DNA from: Porticoccaceae bacterium
Lineage (GTDB): Bacteria > Pseudomonadota > Gammaproteobacteria > Pseudomonadales > Porticoccaceae
Direction of reading: 5' to 3'
DNA: 64,000 nt
NCBI GenBank assembly: GCA_018654575.1
Contig: JABILI010000096.1
Location: 1-64,000, forward strand
A model generated the notes under the pieces. It searched no databases. It had not been told where the DNA came from and was given only the letters and a program-made list of their open reading frames with translations. Positions 1 to 9,578 of the stretch are shown here, one piece after another; position 1 is the stretch's first letter; every line of letters begins with the position of its first letter. Both the position numbers and the translations under genes were made by a program.

Positions 1-1944
1 ATTTACCTGAACCAGGTTGGGTGCTCTAAAGGCAGTCTGTATTGAACCGCGCAGTAACAACCAATCAGTGGCATTCCAACCAACGGCAAACTTACCAACT
101 GTAGCCGATCCAGCATCAGAAATATCCTCATGGCGAACCGCAAACTGGGCATCGATTGTCTCTGTTACTGGTATCTGAAATTCCGCAAAGATAGAGGTTG
201 TATCCTTACTTCCACGTGAATCTGTAGTCGGACTAGAACCCAACACATCAGACACAAACGGAAACTCTGATCCGTTTTGAGCAACGTACTTTATAGTACC
301 GTCTAATCTTGGATCTCTATCATCAGAGTAAGTCTCTTCGCGATATTCAAACCCAAGCAACATGCCGACAGGACCTGCTGGTAGTGAAAATACATCGTTG
401 TTGCTCGTCTTGAAATCAAAAGAGGTTAACTCACTTGCATCATTTCGGTAAACATCGACCAATGCACGTTCAATATTATCTGCATTAATAGAGAAAATAT
501 TGAAAGCCGCTTCTGTAGAGTCAGCTAAGGCTTCAGTCAGCAAGTTATTAGAGATACGGTTCTCGGTGAGGTCATCAGTGGTTGCTTTAGAGTGGAGAAA
601 CGCCGTCTCCCAGTCCCAATCACCACGAGTACCCCTTAAACCAACAAGAAAGCGAGTGGTTTCTTTGTCAGCATGAACAATTCGTCCATATTTGGGGTTA
701 CGCATACCATCAAGCTTGATCGCACCGACGCCCGCTAGAGGATTTGTACCATCTTGGACTAACTGGTTGGTATAGTAATAGTCCGCGCCAATAGAGATAG
801 GTGCAGACGAAGATGTTCCAGCTGGTTCAATATGTCGTAGTGACGAAGAGCTGTAATAACCAATCTCAGTAAAAAGCTCAATATCATCATTCATCATGTG
901 ATTAAAGGTCGCGAAAATATTTTTCCGTTCGACCGCACTTCGAAAATCACGATATAACCCTGGGTTTAGGTAGTAATTATCAGAGGTTGTATCAGGTACC
1001 AAGCAGGTTCCATACCCAGTATCGAGCGCTTTAGACCCTGCACACTTAGCATCGTCACTTGGTAAAATCTGCATCTCACCACTGGAGTCTGTAAAACTGT
1101 TTTTGCCAGATTGATCTAATTGAGCGTACTGGTAAGAATAAAGATTTCTAAAAGCCGTACTGGTCTTCCAGGGAGAGTCGTCTGGTAGAAATGGACGATG
1201 GTCTCCAGCACCCCAGCGTTCATCTTCAGTTGCCTTAATACTGTCACGATCGTAGTAATCAACAAGAACCGTTAGATGGGAGTCGCCGTCATTGAAGGCC
1301 TTACCAAACTTAGCGCTAAAGGTTAAATCTTCGGCTTCAAAGTGATCAAAGCCAGTTAGCTTAGTGCTAAAACTAAAGCCTTCATAGTCAGTATCTATTA
1401 CATTATTAATGACCCCGGCTACTGCGTCTGCACCATAAATTGCAGATGCACCGTCTTTCAGAACCTCTACCCTTTTCATACCTGACGTAGGAATCAAGTT
1501 AGAGTTAACGCTTAGCGTTGGAACGTAATCACCACCAAGAAGCTCTGTTTGGTAACCTGCAGCATTGACCAATCGTCGGCCATTAAGAAGAACCAGTGTA
1601 TTACCCACACCCATGTTTCTTAGGTTATAAGATCCAATGTCACCACGTACAGAGTTAACTCCGCCGGAGAAAGCCTCTGCCTCAGTGAAGTAGTTAATGC
1701 CCATTTCAGACATATTTTCTAACAACTCTTCACCTGAATCTAATCCAAGAGCGTCAATGTCGTCTGCTGAAATAATACTTACTGGTAGAGCCGTATTAAT
1801 TGTTGCGCCCTTGATCTGCGAGCCTACAACCACTACCTCTTCCAATTGCTTTTCTTCTTGACCCATAGTAACCATGCTTGCAGTTATTGCGCCTAAAACA
1901 GCAACCGTTTTAATAGCAACTGACATATGACTTAACTTAAACAT
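1..1944 (-). CDS. TonB-dependent receptor, 5' portion (truncated by window edge)
   Basis: Outer-membrane, TonB-energised importer or receptor. The ATG at 1944 opens a continuous frame of 648 codons that runs off the left edge, so the C-terminal part of the barrel is missing. The N-terminus has a signal-peptide-like hydrophobic stretch, a TonB-box-like segment (EEVVVVGS) and a plug domain with typical text (ISADDIDALG, VLLNGRRL, VEVLKDGASAIYGADAVAGV). The long tail is rich in aromatic and Asp/Ser beta-strand signatures (LLGFEYREE, FRAPNLVQVN). It is transcribed away from the two-component system that starts at 2342, and tandem direct repeats lie between them. The substrate cannot be read from the sequence. 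The family call is secure. Confidence 0.93.
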   Translation of the reverse strand, partial: MFKLSHMSVAIKTVAVLGAITASMVTMGQEEKQLEEVVVVGSQIKGATINTALPVSIISADDIDALGLDSGEELLENMSEMGINYFTEAEAFSGGVNSVRGDIGSYNLRNMGVGNTLVLLNGRRLVNAAGYQTELLGGDYVPTLSVNSNLIPTSGMKRVEVLKDGASAIYGADAVAGVINNVIDTDYEGFSFSTKLTGFDHFEAEDLTFSAKFGKAFNDGDSHLTVLVDYYDRDSIKATEDERWGAGDHRPFLPDDSPWKTSTAFRNLYSYQYAQLDQSGKNSFTDSSGEMQILPSDDAKCAGSKALDTGYGTCLVPDTTSDNYYLNPGLYRDFRSAVERKNIFATFNHMMNDDIELFTEIGYYSSSSLRHIEPAGTSSSAPISIGADYYYTNQLVQDGTNPLAGVGAIKLDGMRNPKYGRIVHADKETTRFLVGLRGTRGDWDWETAFLHSKATTDDLTENRISNNLLTEALADSTEAAFNIFSINADNIERALVDVYRNDASELTSFDFKTSNNDVFSLPAGPVGMLLGFEYREETYSDDRDPRLDGTIKYVAQNGSEFPFVSDVLGSSPTTDSRGSKDTTSIFAEFQIPVTETIDAQFAVRHEDISDAGSATVGKFAVGWNATDWLLLRGSIQTAFRAPNLVQVN

Positions 1945-2045
1945 ACCCGATCTCCCCTTAGTTTTAATTTCCCACACCATAAATTGAATATTATTTCTAT
2001 GGCTTAGAGAATACATGCACTTTAGACATCAAGAACATAAACATA

Positions 2046-2084
2046 TTGTTCTAAGTTGTTAACGAGTTGTTAACGGTGTTTAAA
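2046..2084. promoter_or_regulatory. Tandem direct repeats, candidate response-regulator binding site
   Basis: GTTGTTAACG occurs twice in a row (2055-2064 and 2066-2075), 11 bp apart. Weaker copies flank it (TTGTTCTAA from 2046, GTGTTTAAA from 2076). Head-to-tail repeats spaced about one helical turn are the usual target of OmpR/PhoB-family regulators, and such a regulator is encoded at 2342. The rest of the 1945-2341 gap holds the divergent promoters, and I see no other gene in it. The assignment is inference. Confidence 0.5.
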
Positions 2085-2341
2085 GCGAGGTGAATGCTTT
2101 TCCTTTTTCATGTGCTTGAATCGCTGCACGCGCCACAGTGTGCACCTGACAAGAGCCCAACTCACCCTGTGAAAATCTACTTCGATTCCCCAGAGTAGCC
2201 TAGGAAGACTGAGGCTAGTCTTTCTTGCCAACCTATACCCCTTGATTTAGACTAAAAATAAGTCATCAAGTATGGGCCGACCAGCTAAAGCTGACATTGC
2301 TCATCTAACAGTGCTAGACATAGTGGGCGATCGTGGGGTTT

Positions 2342-3073
2342 ATGGAAGCGAAAAAGCAATCTGCAGTACTTATTGTCGAAGACGAACCCGCTAGCCTTAA
2401 CTTGCTAGCCAGCTACTTTACGGCAGAAAACTATTTAGTCTATAAGGCCAATTCTAGCGCTCAAGCTGAAAAACTCTTTTCTGAGAAAGTGATCGACATT
2501 ATATTAATGGATATCAAAATCCCAGGGAAAACAGGTCTTGAATTAACTCGCGAGTTTCGCAGCCGGTCAGGGGTGGGGATTATCTTAGTCACCCAAAAGA
2601 ATGACGACATAGATAAGATAGTGGGCTTGGAATTGGGCGCCGATGATTATGTCACCAAACCGTACAACCCTCGAGAGCTTACAGTCAGAGTTAGAAATCT
2701 TTTAGATCGTGTTAAATATAGGTCTAGCACTGGCAATAATAATTTTGGCGACGTCAAAACAGTCCAATTCGGTGATTGGACTCTACATATAGGTAAGCGA
2801 GCCTTACATAATAGTGATGGGAATGAAGCTCGCTTGACTGAGGGAGAGTTTCAGTTGATCTCAACGCTTATTCAGCATGCTGGCTATGTGCTTAATCGAG
2901 ATCAGATTATGAATCAAATGAAGCACCGTGATTGGTTTCCTACCGATAGAACAATAGACGTCATGATCGCAAGAATAAGGAAAAAACTCGGTGACGATCG
3001 TACTCACCCGAAATTTATAAATACTGCACACGGCACCGGTTATATTTTCGTTGCAGATGTAGCCTACAACTAA
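2342..3073 (+). CDS. OmpR/TorR-family response regulator
   Basis: DNA-binding output of a phosphorelay. The receiver domain occupies about residues 8-120, with acidic pocket (IVEDEP), phospho-acceptor Asp57 (IILMDIKIP) and the conserved Lys in ADDYVTKP. A winged-helix trans_reg_C domain follows (about 145-240; TIDVMIARIRKKLG, TAHGTGYIF). The sequence reads closest to TorR/ArcA. An in-frame GTG lies nine bases upstream at 2333; I prefer the ATG because it begins the family's normal N-terminus, although neither start has a strong ribosome site. The hybrid kinase follows after 15 bp, so the two are co-transcribed. The direct repeats at 2046-2084 are a plausible target. Confidence 0.93.
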   Translation: MEAKKQSAVLIVEDEPASLNLLASYFTAENYLVYKANSSAQAEKLFSEKVIDIILMDIKIPGKTGLELTREFRSRSGVGIILVTQKNDDIDKIVGLELGADDYVTKPYNPRELTVRVRNLLDRVKYRSSTGNNNFGDVKTVQFGDWTLHIGKRALHNSDGNEARLTEGEFQLISTLIQHAGYVLNRDQIMNQMKHRDWFPTDRTIDVMIARIRKKLGDDRTHPKFINTAHGTGYIFVADVAYN

Positions 3074-3088
3074 AAATATTATAGAGAG

Positions 3089-5389
3089 ATGCCAAATTAT
3101 AAAATTCCACTCAGAAAAAGCCTTTCCTACCGGCAAACTAAAGCCGCAGTTATAGCCGCGTTTTTAATCGGTATCATCTTAAGTAGTGGGCAGATCTATC
3201 TTGATTATTTTTCTCAAAAAGGAGAGCTCAATGAGCTCATCGATGATGTATTAATTACCGCTAATCGGGCTGCCTTTCACGCAGCTTACAATCTCGATAG
3301 CAATGGAGCGGAACAAGTAAGTGAAGGCTTAGTGAGCAATGTGTCTATTGTTTCTGCAGCCATTTATGATGATCGTGGAGGTCTTCTTGGATCAGCGGAG
3401 AAACCCTCAACCTCCCAGAGCACGCCCTTCAAACGCTGGCTTTTCGGAAAGCCTCAGACTATCGAACAACTTCTACTTGATCCTGTTATTTATCCCCAGT
3501 CCGTCGGTCAATTGTTAGTCGTAGTAGATCCGACGTTGGCAGCAGATACATTTATTAGACGATCAGCTGTAGTGTTCTCGTCGGGCATTTTGCGGAATTT
3601 TGCGCTGACTATCTGCCTGATATCATTATTTTATTTTACATTTACTCGATCAATACTGAGGGCCAGCCAGCCGATACAGCAGGGCCTTACCGAACAGCGA
3701 ATTCCCATGCCAGAGAACCACCAAGACGACGAAATCGGGATCCTTATTGGGGCTTTTAATGACCACCTTGCGATTATCCGCACGCAGCATCAACAAATTA
3801 AAGACAGTCATGAAAACCTCGAGAAAATGGTTGAAGATCGCACTAAAGAGCTTGAGGTAGAACGACAAATAGCCATTGATGCCAGTCAGGCAAAAACAGA
3901 ATTTCTGGCCATAATGAGCCATGAAATACGAACGCCGATGAACGGTATACTCGGAATGTCTGAACTCCTAAAACACAACCCACGACACCGAGATAAGGCT
4001 GAGTATGTTGATGCCATCTATGATTCTAGTAAATCACTTTTAGTAATGATGAGCTCTGCACTGGATTATGCTAAATACGAGCAAGGCATTTTTGAGCTGG
4101 AGTCTATTTCCTTTAATTTACATGGACTGATACACGGCGTTATATTTTCTGTTAATGCAACGGCTGAAAAGAGAGGCATTAACCTCTATGAAATTATTGC
4201 TGATGATGTACCTCCAATGGTTTGTGGCGACCCAGAAAAATTGCGCCAGGTATTTCTAAACCTTCTTAATAACGCCCTGAAATTCACTGAAAGAGGCTCT
4301 ATTACGCTGACCGTCGAGCGTTGCGATAGCAATAATGAAGATACTATTGATCTAAGATTTTCGGTGATTGATACAGGCATCGGTATCGCTGATCAGTCAC
4401 AGGCTCAGATTTTCGATCCATACAGCCAAGAAAATAGTACGGTTGCCCGACGTTATGGGGGTGCGGGCTTGGGCTTAGCTATTTGCAAGGAGATTATAGA
4501 GAAGCAAGGCGGCAGCATTGCTTTCACCAGTGAAAAAGGTATTGGCAGTACATTCTGGTTCGATTTAAATTTCAGTGCTGGCGACCCGACTAAATTCGAG
4601 CAGACCACAGTCCCAGTGACAATCCAAACTAAGCGTAAATCATTAAATATTCTTGCTGTTGACGACGTCGAAATTAATAGGAAACTACTTAAAGGCCAGC
4701 TGGAACAAAAGTCTTGGCGAACATTCCTGGCTGGAAATGGTCAAGAAGCCCTCGATATTCTGTATAGCGAAAAGATAGACTTAGTACTTATGGATATACA
4801 TATGCCTGTAATGGACGGCATAGAAACGACAAAACGGATACGAGAGATGCCAGAATATGATCAAATGAAGATTATTGGCAGCTGCGCAATTCTTAGCGCG
4901 GAAATGCATGAAAGATGCCTAACTGCGGGCATGAATACGGTAGTCGAAAAACCCTTAGACATGAACAAACTTTCAACCTCTATCGCACACTTGTTTCCGG
5001 AAATTCAAGGTGGTACTCATAAGACACAGGCTGTTAATGACAATGAATTTATTGCAATGAATATTCTGCAAGACCACTGTGCAACGCTCGGCGCAGAAAA
5101 AGTTCGTTGCCTCTATGAGGAAGCTGAGGCTTCAGCTGCTCAGCTAGTAAGTCAGATTTGTGAGGCCTCGCTAGATGATTACCCATTAATTAATGGATCT
5201 GCCCACGCTTTAGCCGGACTCTGTTCAAACTTTGGATTTATAGCCTTAGGTGATAGCGCCGGCCAACTTGAGCAGAGAGACGTAAATAGTAAAAATTATG
5301 CCGCGCAATCGCAGGCTAATATTCAACAGCTAGCTGAATTCTGTGACCACACCTTTTTATACTTGCCCAATGTTATCTCTAAACTCTAA
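3089..5389 (+). CDS. Hybrid sensor histidine kinase (HisKA-HATPase-REC-Hpt)
   Basis: Inner-membrane tripartite sensor kinase of 766 residues. Order: TM1 about 17-36, a periplasmic sensor loop about 40-155, TM2 about 160-186, a HAMP-like/coiled-coil linker, HisKA with His278 (SHEIRTPMNG), a HATPase with N-box (NLLNNALKF) and G-boxes (DTGIGI, GGAGLGLAI), a receiver with Asp569 (LVLMDIHMPVMDG), and a C-terminal Hpt with His706 (GSAHALAGL). This is the TorS/ArcB architecture and implies a His-Asp-His-Asp relay to the regulator encoded just upstream. The periplasmic loop is short, so the ligand may be presented by a partner. The gene for a periplasmic binding protein overlaps its 3' end. Confidence 0.94.
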   Translation: MPNYKIPLRKSLSYRQTKAAVIAAFLIGIILSSGQIYLDYFSQKGELNELIDDVLITANRAAFHAAYNLDSNGAEQVSEGLVSNVSIVSAAIYDDRGGLLGSAEKPSTSQSTPFKRWLFGKPQTIEQLLLDPVIYPQSVGQLLVVVDPTLAADTFIRRSAVVFSSGILRNFALTICLISLFYFTFTRSILRASQPIQQGLTEQRIPMPENHQDDEIGILIGAFNDHLAIIRTQHQQIKDSHENLEKMVEDRTKELEVERQIAIDASQAKTEFLAIMSHEIRTPMNGILGMSELLKHNPRHRDKAEYVDAIYDSSKSLLVMMSSALDYAKYEQGIFELESISFNLHGLIHGVIFSVNATAEKRGINLYEIIADDVPPMVCGDPEKLRQVFLNLLNNALKFTERGSITLTVERCDSNNEDTIDLRFSVIDTGIGIADQSQAQIFDPYSQENSTVARRYGGAGLGLAICKEIIEKQGGSIAFTSEKGIGSTFWFDLNFSAGDPTKFEQTTVPVTIQTKRKSLNILAVDDVEINRKLLKGQLEQKSWRTFLAGNGQEALDILYSEKIDLVLMDIHMPVMDGIETTKRIREMPEYDQMKIIGSCAILSAEMHERCLTAGMNTVVEKPLDMNKLSTSIAHLFPEIQGGTHKTQAVNDNEFIAMNILQDHCATLGAEKVRCLYEEAEASAAQLVSQICEASLDDYPLINGSAHALAGLCSNFGFIALGDSAGQLEQRDVNSKNYAAQSQANIQQLAEFCDHTFLYLPNVISKL

Positions 5390-6194
5390 GCCAAAGGTAA
5401 GCCATCAGGCACTCTTGGCGTTTATGCTAATAGTCATGTTGTCCATGGCCATTAAGGCTGATGAACCGCCTATATTACTGCTGGCCGAAGCCTCTCCCTT
5501 TACCCTAAAAGCTGATAATACTGGCAATGGAGGAGAAGCCTCCGCCTTTATCGAGCGATTACTGAACGATTCTCAGCTGGACTATCAGTTGAGGTTTGAA
5601 CCATGGAAACGGGCTTACCTAAAAGCCCAAACTAGCACTAATGTGCTTATCTACCCCATAGCAAGAGGTGCAAGCAGAGAAGAGCAGTTCCAGTGGATAG
5701 GGCAATTAATACCGGTAACTTATTATCTGTTCCGCCTAACAGCGAGAACTGATATTAGTATCAACAGTTTAGAAGATGCAAAAAAATGGAGGATCGGGGT
5801 GGTCAATGAGCATATTCACCATCAGCACCTAAAAGATAGGGGCTTCACGAATTTCCAGCCCGTGAACAGTAATTATCAAAATGTACAAAAAGCGCTACTC
5901 GGCCGCATCGAGTTATTCCCCATGAGTGATGGCGGGATGATGCAGCTTTGCAGTCGAGGCGATATAAACTGTTCATCCTTTAAGCCCGTATTAAAACTTG
6001 ATGGTATTTCCAATGGTTTATATCTGGCGGCCAGTAATGACTCTGATGAAGTCATGATCGAAAAGTTGATCATTAGCTACCAGAGTTTGGTGAACAGTGG
6101 TCAACATGAAAAAATTCTTCGGCAACGCTTACTACGTATTGAGGAATTCAATCAACGTTGGCCTAATGTATCTCTGGCGGTTGATCTAGAATAA
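5370..6194 (+). CDS. Periplasmic solute-binding-like protein (SBP_bac_3 type)
   Basis: About 274 residues, with an N-terminal signal peptide (hydrophobic stretch LLAFMLIVMLSMAIKA) and a body typical of family 3 amino-acid-binding-like proteins (FEPWKRAYLKA, LIYPIARGASREEQF, WRIGVVNEHIHHQ). No ABC permease or ATPase follows. The ATG at 5370 overlaps the kinase stop by 20 bp; an in-frame GTG at 5343 would extend it, but the ATG gives the better signal peptide. Translational coupling to the kinase suggests a sensory accessory role rather than transport, which is inference by analogy to TorT/TorS. Confidence 0.8.
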   Translation: MLSLNSKPKVSHQALLAFMLIVMLSMAIKADEPPILLLAEASPFTLKADNTGNGGEASAFIERLLNDSQLDYQLRFEPWKRAYLKAQTSTNVLIYPIARGASREEQFQWIGQLIPVTYYLFRLTARTDISINSLEDAKKWRIGVVNEHIHHQHLKDRGFTNFQPVNSNYQNVQKALLGRIELFPMSDGGMMQLCSRGDINCSSFKPVLKLDGISNGLYLAASNDSDEVMIEKLIISYQSLVNSGQHEKILRQRLLRIEEFNQRWPNVSLAVDLE

Positions 6195-6310
6195 TCCTAA
6201 CATCCGATACAGACCTCCGCATTAAGCAACTACAAAAATCAGAAGCATGTTTTTTGAACCCGCTTTATTGTTGCTTCGCATTCCCGCCTTTGAGGCTCTA
6301 CTTTGAACTA

Positions 6311-7096
6311 CTAATCGTAAAAGTCACTAACTGTTTCTTGGGCTATCTTTTGTAAAAACTGCCTGTCTTCGTCTGCAACGGCATCAAAATAATTATAATT
6401 TAAACCTATCGGTGAGCTTTTAAATATTGATGCAAACACTACGTTAGCCGCTAAATATGTGCCTAGTAAACTAGGGTGAGTTCCATCAAAATCTTTGTGT
6501 AACTTAATGTCTGGTTGCTGCTGATATGCTTTTTTAAAGGCAAGACCTACAGGTACAACAAGTACCTTATTGTCATTCCCTGCTTTTCGGTAGGTATCTT
6601 CCACAACATTAATCATCTCTGGATAATACGCTTTATGGGGCTTCACATAGGCATGGGTCATATACAGTGCAGCCTCGCCTCCGCTGTCTCTGATTTCTTT
6701 AATCATTCTCTTGGCTTCGCGATAAAATCGGCGTCTAGACTTTTCTGAAAGAGGTTCTGAACTACCGCCTTGTAAAATAACAAGCTCAAAGTTTTTCTTT
6801 ACACCAATATTTTGAGAATCCAAAAGATGGTCAAGATCGTGATGCTTTAATTTTGAACCGCCGATAGTCGAAGATTTATATTTAAATAAATCTGCTCTTT
6901 CTGGAAATTTTTCTTCTGCCATTCTACGTACATGGTTATGTAAACTGTCGTTGTAGTAAAGATAACTATTGCCAACAAATAAAACTCTATTTAGCTCTAA
7001 ATTATCCAAAGCTTTGACTGTAGGACCATCGAGCGCATAAGCAATAGTCGATAAAGATAAAATAGCCCACATTATCTGAGAGATACATTTTTTCAT
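6311..7096 (-). CDS. Exported SGNH-like hydrolase (DUF4886-like)
   Basis: 261 residues from the ATG at 7096, with an N-terminal signal peptide (MKKCISQ followed by a hydrophobic segment ending near AYA). It shows SGNH/GDSL-type signatures: FVGNSY with a candidate nucleophile Ser44, LQGGSSEP, and a C-terminal DGTHPSLLGTYLAA block supplying the Asp-His pair. It resembles DUF4886 proteins, whose substrates are mostly unknown. An alternative GTG at 7114 would add six hydrophobic residues before the charged n-region and is less likely. It is convergent with the signalling genes and 36 bp downstream of the thiolase start-to-stop operon on the same strand, so it may be a tail gene. Confidence 0.75.
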   Translation of the reverse strand: MKKCISQIMWAILSLSTIAYALDGPTVKALDNLELNRVLFVGNSYLYYNDSLHNHVRRMAEEKFPERADLFKYKSSTIGGSKLKHHDLDHLLDSQNIGVKKNFELVILQGGSSEPLSEKSRRRFYREAKRMIKEIRDSGGEAALYMTHAYVKPHKAYYPEMINVVEDTYRKAGNDNKVLVVPVGLAFKKAYQQQPDIKLHKDFDGTHPSLLGTYLAANVVFASIFKSSPIGLNYNYFDAVADEDRQFLQKIAQETVSDFYD

Positions 7097-7132
7097 AAGA
7101 ACTACCACAACCAAAATAAGGGAAATTTTAAA

Positions 7133-8335
7133 CTACAGACATTCGATCAAAATTGCAGTGCCACTGCCAGCAGCACCACTGGCGGCGACAATACCTGTCT
7201 TGAGCTGCCTGCGCTCTAGCTCATCTATCAAGGTGCCCATCATAATCCCACCAGTAGCACCCATGGGATGACCCAAGGCAATACAACCACCATTAACATT
7301 TAACTTTTCATCACTAATACTTAAATCGCGCTGGCATTTAATACTCGTTGCAGCAAAGGCTTCATGGAGTTCAAACAGATCTATATCTGATGAATTGAGA
7401 CCTTGTTTTCTCATTAATGTGGCGGTGGCTTTTGCACAACCTGAAACCACTTCTAACGGATCATCACATACCGTAGCAACCGCAACAATTCTGGCGCGCG
7501 CTGGTTGACCTAACTTTTCTGACAGGGGCCCATCGCCAATTAAGATAAGAGACGCCGCATCGGCCATCGCGGGAGAATTTCCGGCCGTGTGAACATGGTT
7601 AATACTCTCTAATTGGGGATGCTCTTGGCGCTGCAGTGCGTCAACACCTAGAGCTCCTATATCAGCAAAATAGGGTTCCAATGCAGCCAGTTCATCCATA
7701 GAGGTTTCCTCCCTAATGCATTCGTCAGCGCTGACCATAATGTCTTTAACGGGATTGAAAACAGGGATAATAGAGGTAAACCATCCTTGATCTCTGGCAT
7801 GAGCTGCGCGTTGCTGGCTGTTGAAGGCAACCCCATCGACCTGCTGTCGACTCATACCAAAAAGGGACGCGATGAGATCAGCCCCACTACCCATCATCAG
7901 CATGCGATGACGTAAAGCCTGCACCGAATCTGAGAATAGGGTTGCCTTATCGGACAACATAGGCACACGAGACATCATTTCTATACCGCCGGCTATGGTG
8001 CATTGCGCTTGCCCTGTCATCACTTTCATTGCGGCGATATTTATGGCATCGATCCCCGACGAACAGTAACGGTTGACCGTTAAGCCAGGAACCTCGTCAG
8101 GCCATCCGGCAAAAAGCAATGATGCTTTTGCTATATTACCGCCTTGTTCACCTACCTGTGTTACGCAACCGAGCACCACGTCCTCAACCTGATTTTTATC
8201 CAAATGAGTGCGCTGCTCAAGAGCATCATAAAGTACTTTTAACAGCTCAAACGGAGTTAAGTCTGTTAATCCGCCGTCGGATTTTGCCTTACCCCTGGGC
8301 GTTCTGATCGCATCATAAATAAAGGCCTGTTTCAC
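7133..8335 (-). CDS. Thiolase-family protein with Ser in place of second catalytic Cys
   Basis: Acetyl-CoA acyltransferase fold, 400 residues, normal length. Nucleophile Cys91 (VNRYCSSGID), His356 (IALGHPMGATG) and the HEAFA box are present. The C-terminal motif that normally carries the proton-transfer Cys (C-x-G/A-G-G-x-G) reads AASGAAGSG, with Ser386 at the Cys position (codon AGT, one base from TGT). The product may therefore be a slow, degradative-only or altered thiolase. Its start overlaps the preceding gene's stop by 4 bp, so it is the last gene of the NMO-ligase-thiolase operon. Confidence 0.9.
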   Translation of the reverse strand: MKQAFIYDAIRTPRGKAKSDGGLTDLTPFELLKVLYDALEQRTHLDKNQVEDVVLGCVTQVGEQGGNIAKASLLFAGWPDEVPGLTVNRYCSSGIDAINIAAMKVMTGQAQCTIAGGIEMMSRVPMLSDKATLFSDSVQALRHRMLMMGSGADLIASLFGMSRQQVDGVAFNSQQRAAHARDQGWFTSIIPVFNPVKDIMVSADECIREETSMDELAALEPYFADIGALGVDALQRQEHPQLESINHVHTAGNSPAMADAASLILIGDGPLSEKLGQPARARIVAVATVCDDPLEVVSGCAKATATLMRKQGLNSSDIDLFELHEAFAATSIKCQRDLSISDEKLNVNGGCIALGHPMGATGGIMMGTLIDELERRQLKTGIVAASGAAGSGTAILIECL

Positions 8336-9567
8336 TGGTCAACGCCCACTATAAAACTCACGCAGGTAGTTGTGCTGCCACCCAGATTAAAAGTAGCCAT
8401 GTTCTTTGCACCAGCAATTTGATAATCACCCGCCCGACCTGTCACTTGCTTTGCACAGTCTAGTAGCATTCGCACGCCTGTAGCACCAACCGGATGACCT
8501 AATCCAAGTAGTCCTCCACTAGGGTTGATCGGAAAATCACCGTCCATCCCAATGCGACCCTCTTCGATCGCTTTCCAGCTCTCACCAGGTGCTGTAAGGC
8601 CAATATGATCTATTGCCATATATTCAGTAATAGAAAAACAATCGTGTGTCTCTAAACCGTCAAGATCTGTAATACTAGCAAAGCCTGCTCGCCCCAAAGC
8701 GTCGGTCATGATTTGATTAACATGGGGAAATATAAAGGGATTGCCGGCGCTTAACTTTAATTTACTGGCCAAACTAATCGGCGCTGATCTATGTCCCCAG
8801 CCCTTAATCGTAGGAATGTCTTCAAGCTTCACATTATGTTCAGCAGCATAGTTCTTGGCAGCCTTTTCGCTGGCTAGAAAAATACAGGCGGCGCCATCAG
8901 TAATTTGGCCACAATCCATTTTCCGAATCTTGCCTTCAATTACTGGATTGTGCTGATCATCATCGCTATAACTTTGTGGTGGAAAGTCCCAATTTCGTGT
9001 TTGAGCATTCGGGTTACGACGACCATTATCAAAGTTTATCTTTGAAATAGATTTTAAATAATCACAGTTAATACCGTGACGCGCATCGTATTCATCAATT
9101 ATTTCACTGAACATATAGGGCCAGGGATATTCACAGTCGTTTGCCTCTCTGCCCTTCCATGTTGCAGCCCCAAGGTGTTCAGCACCCGTTTGGCCATTTA
9201 CATTGCGCATAAATTCAAGGCCCAAAACACAGGCTAAATCATAATGCCCACTTTCTATGTCCCTCATCGCGCTTAGGATGGCAATCGATCCTGAGGCACA
9301 AGCAGCTTCATGCCGGCTAGTGGGTATCGAGGATAATTCAGGGTGCGCCTCGGCAAAGAACCCACCAATTAGACCCTGTCCAGTAAATAAATCGCCAACA
9401 AAATTACCCACATGACCAACCTCGATTTGCTCAGGGTTAATACCCGTTGAGGTCAAAGCCTGATCGAGAGACTCTCGAAACATATCGTAAATAGTGCGGC
9501 CTTCTCGCGCCCAGTTGCGAGCAAAGTCGGTTTGGGATCCTCCCAAAACATAGATTGGTGCATTCAT
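8332..9567 (-). CDS. SCP-x-type thiolase (acetyl-CoA acetyltransferase family)
   Basis: 411 residues of the lipid-transfer/SCP2-thiolase type. Candidate nucleophile is Cys90 (HEAACASGS), with ETHDCFSITEY and the C-terminal GLGHPVGATG histidine block. Such enzymes usually cleave branched or bulky 3-oxoacyl-CoA esters such as sterol or aromatic side chains. It sits between the acyl-CoA ligase (11 bp upstream) and the second thiolase (4-bp overlap downstream), which places it in a CoA-dependent side-chain degradation operon. The specific substrate is not visible. Confidence 0.88.
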   Translation of the reverse strand: MNAPIYVLGGSQTDFARNWAREGRTIYDMFRESLDQALTSTGINPEQIEVGHVGNFVGDLFTGQGLIGGFFAEAHPELSSIPTSRHEAACASGSIAILSAMRDIESGHYDLACVLGLEFMRNVNGQTGAEHLGAATWKGREANDCEYPWPYMFSEIIDEYDARHGINCDYLKSISKINFDNGRRNPNAQTRNWDFPPQSYSDDDQHNPVIEGKIRKMDCGQITDGAACIFLASEKAAKNYAAEHNVKLEDIPTIKGWGHRSAPISLASKLKLSAGNPFIFPHVNQIMTDALGRAGFASITDLDGLETHDCFSITEYMAIDHIGLTAPGESWKAIEEGRIGMDGDFPINPSGGLLGLGHPVGATGVRMLLDCAKQVTGRAGDYQIAGAKNMATFNLGGSTTTCVSFIVGVDQ

Positions 9568-9578
9568 TACTTAAACTC

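Noticed and set aside
6236-6280. Terminator between the solute-binding protein and the SGNH hydrolase
   Set aside because: Only a 6-bp GAAGCA/TGCTTC pairing with a long loop and no T-run; too weak.
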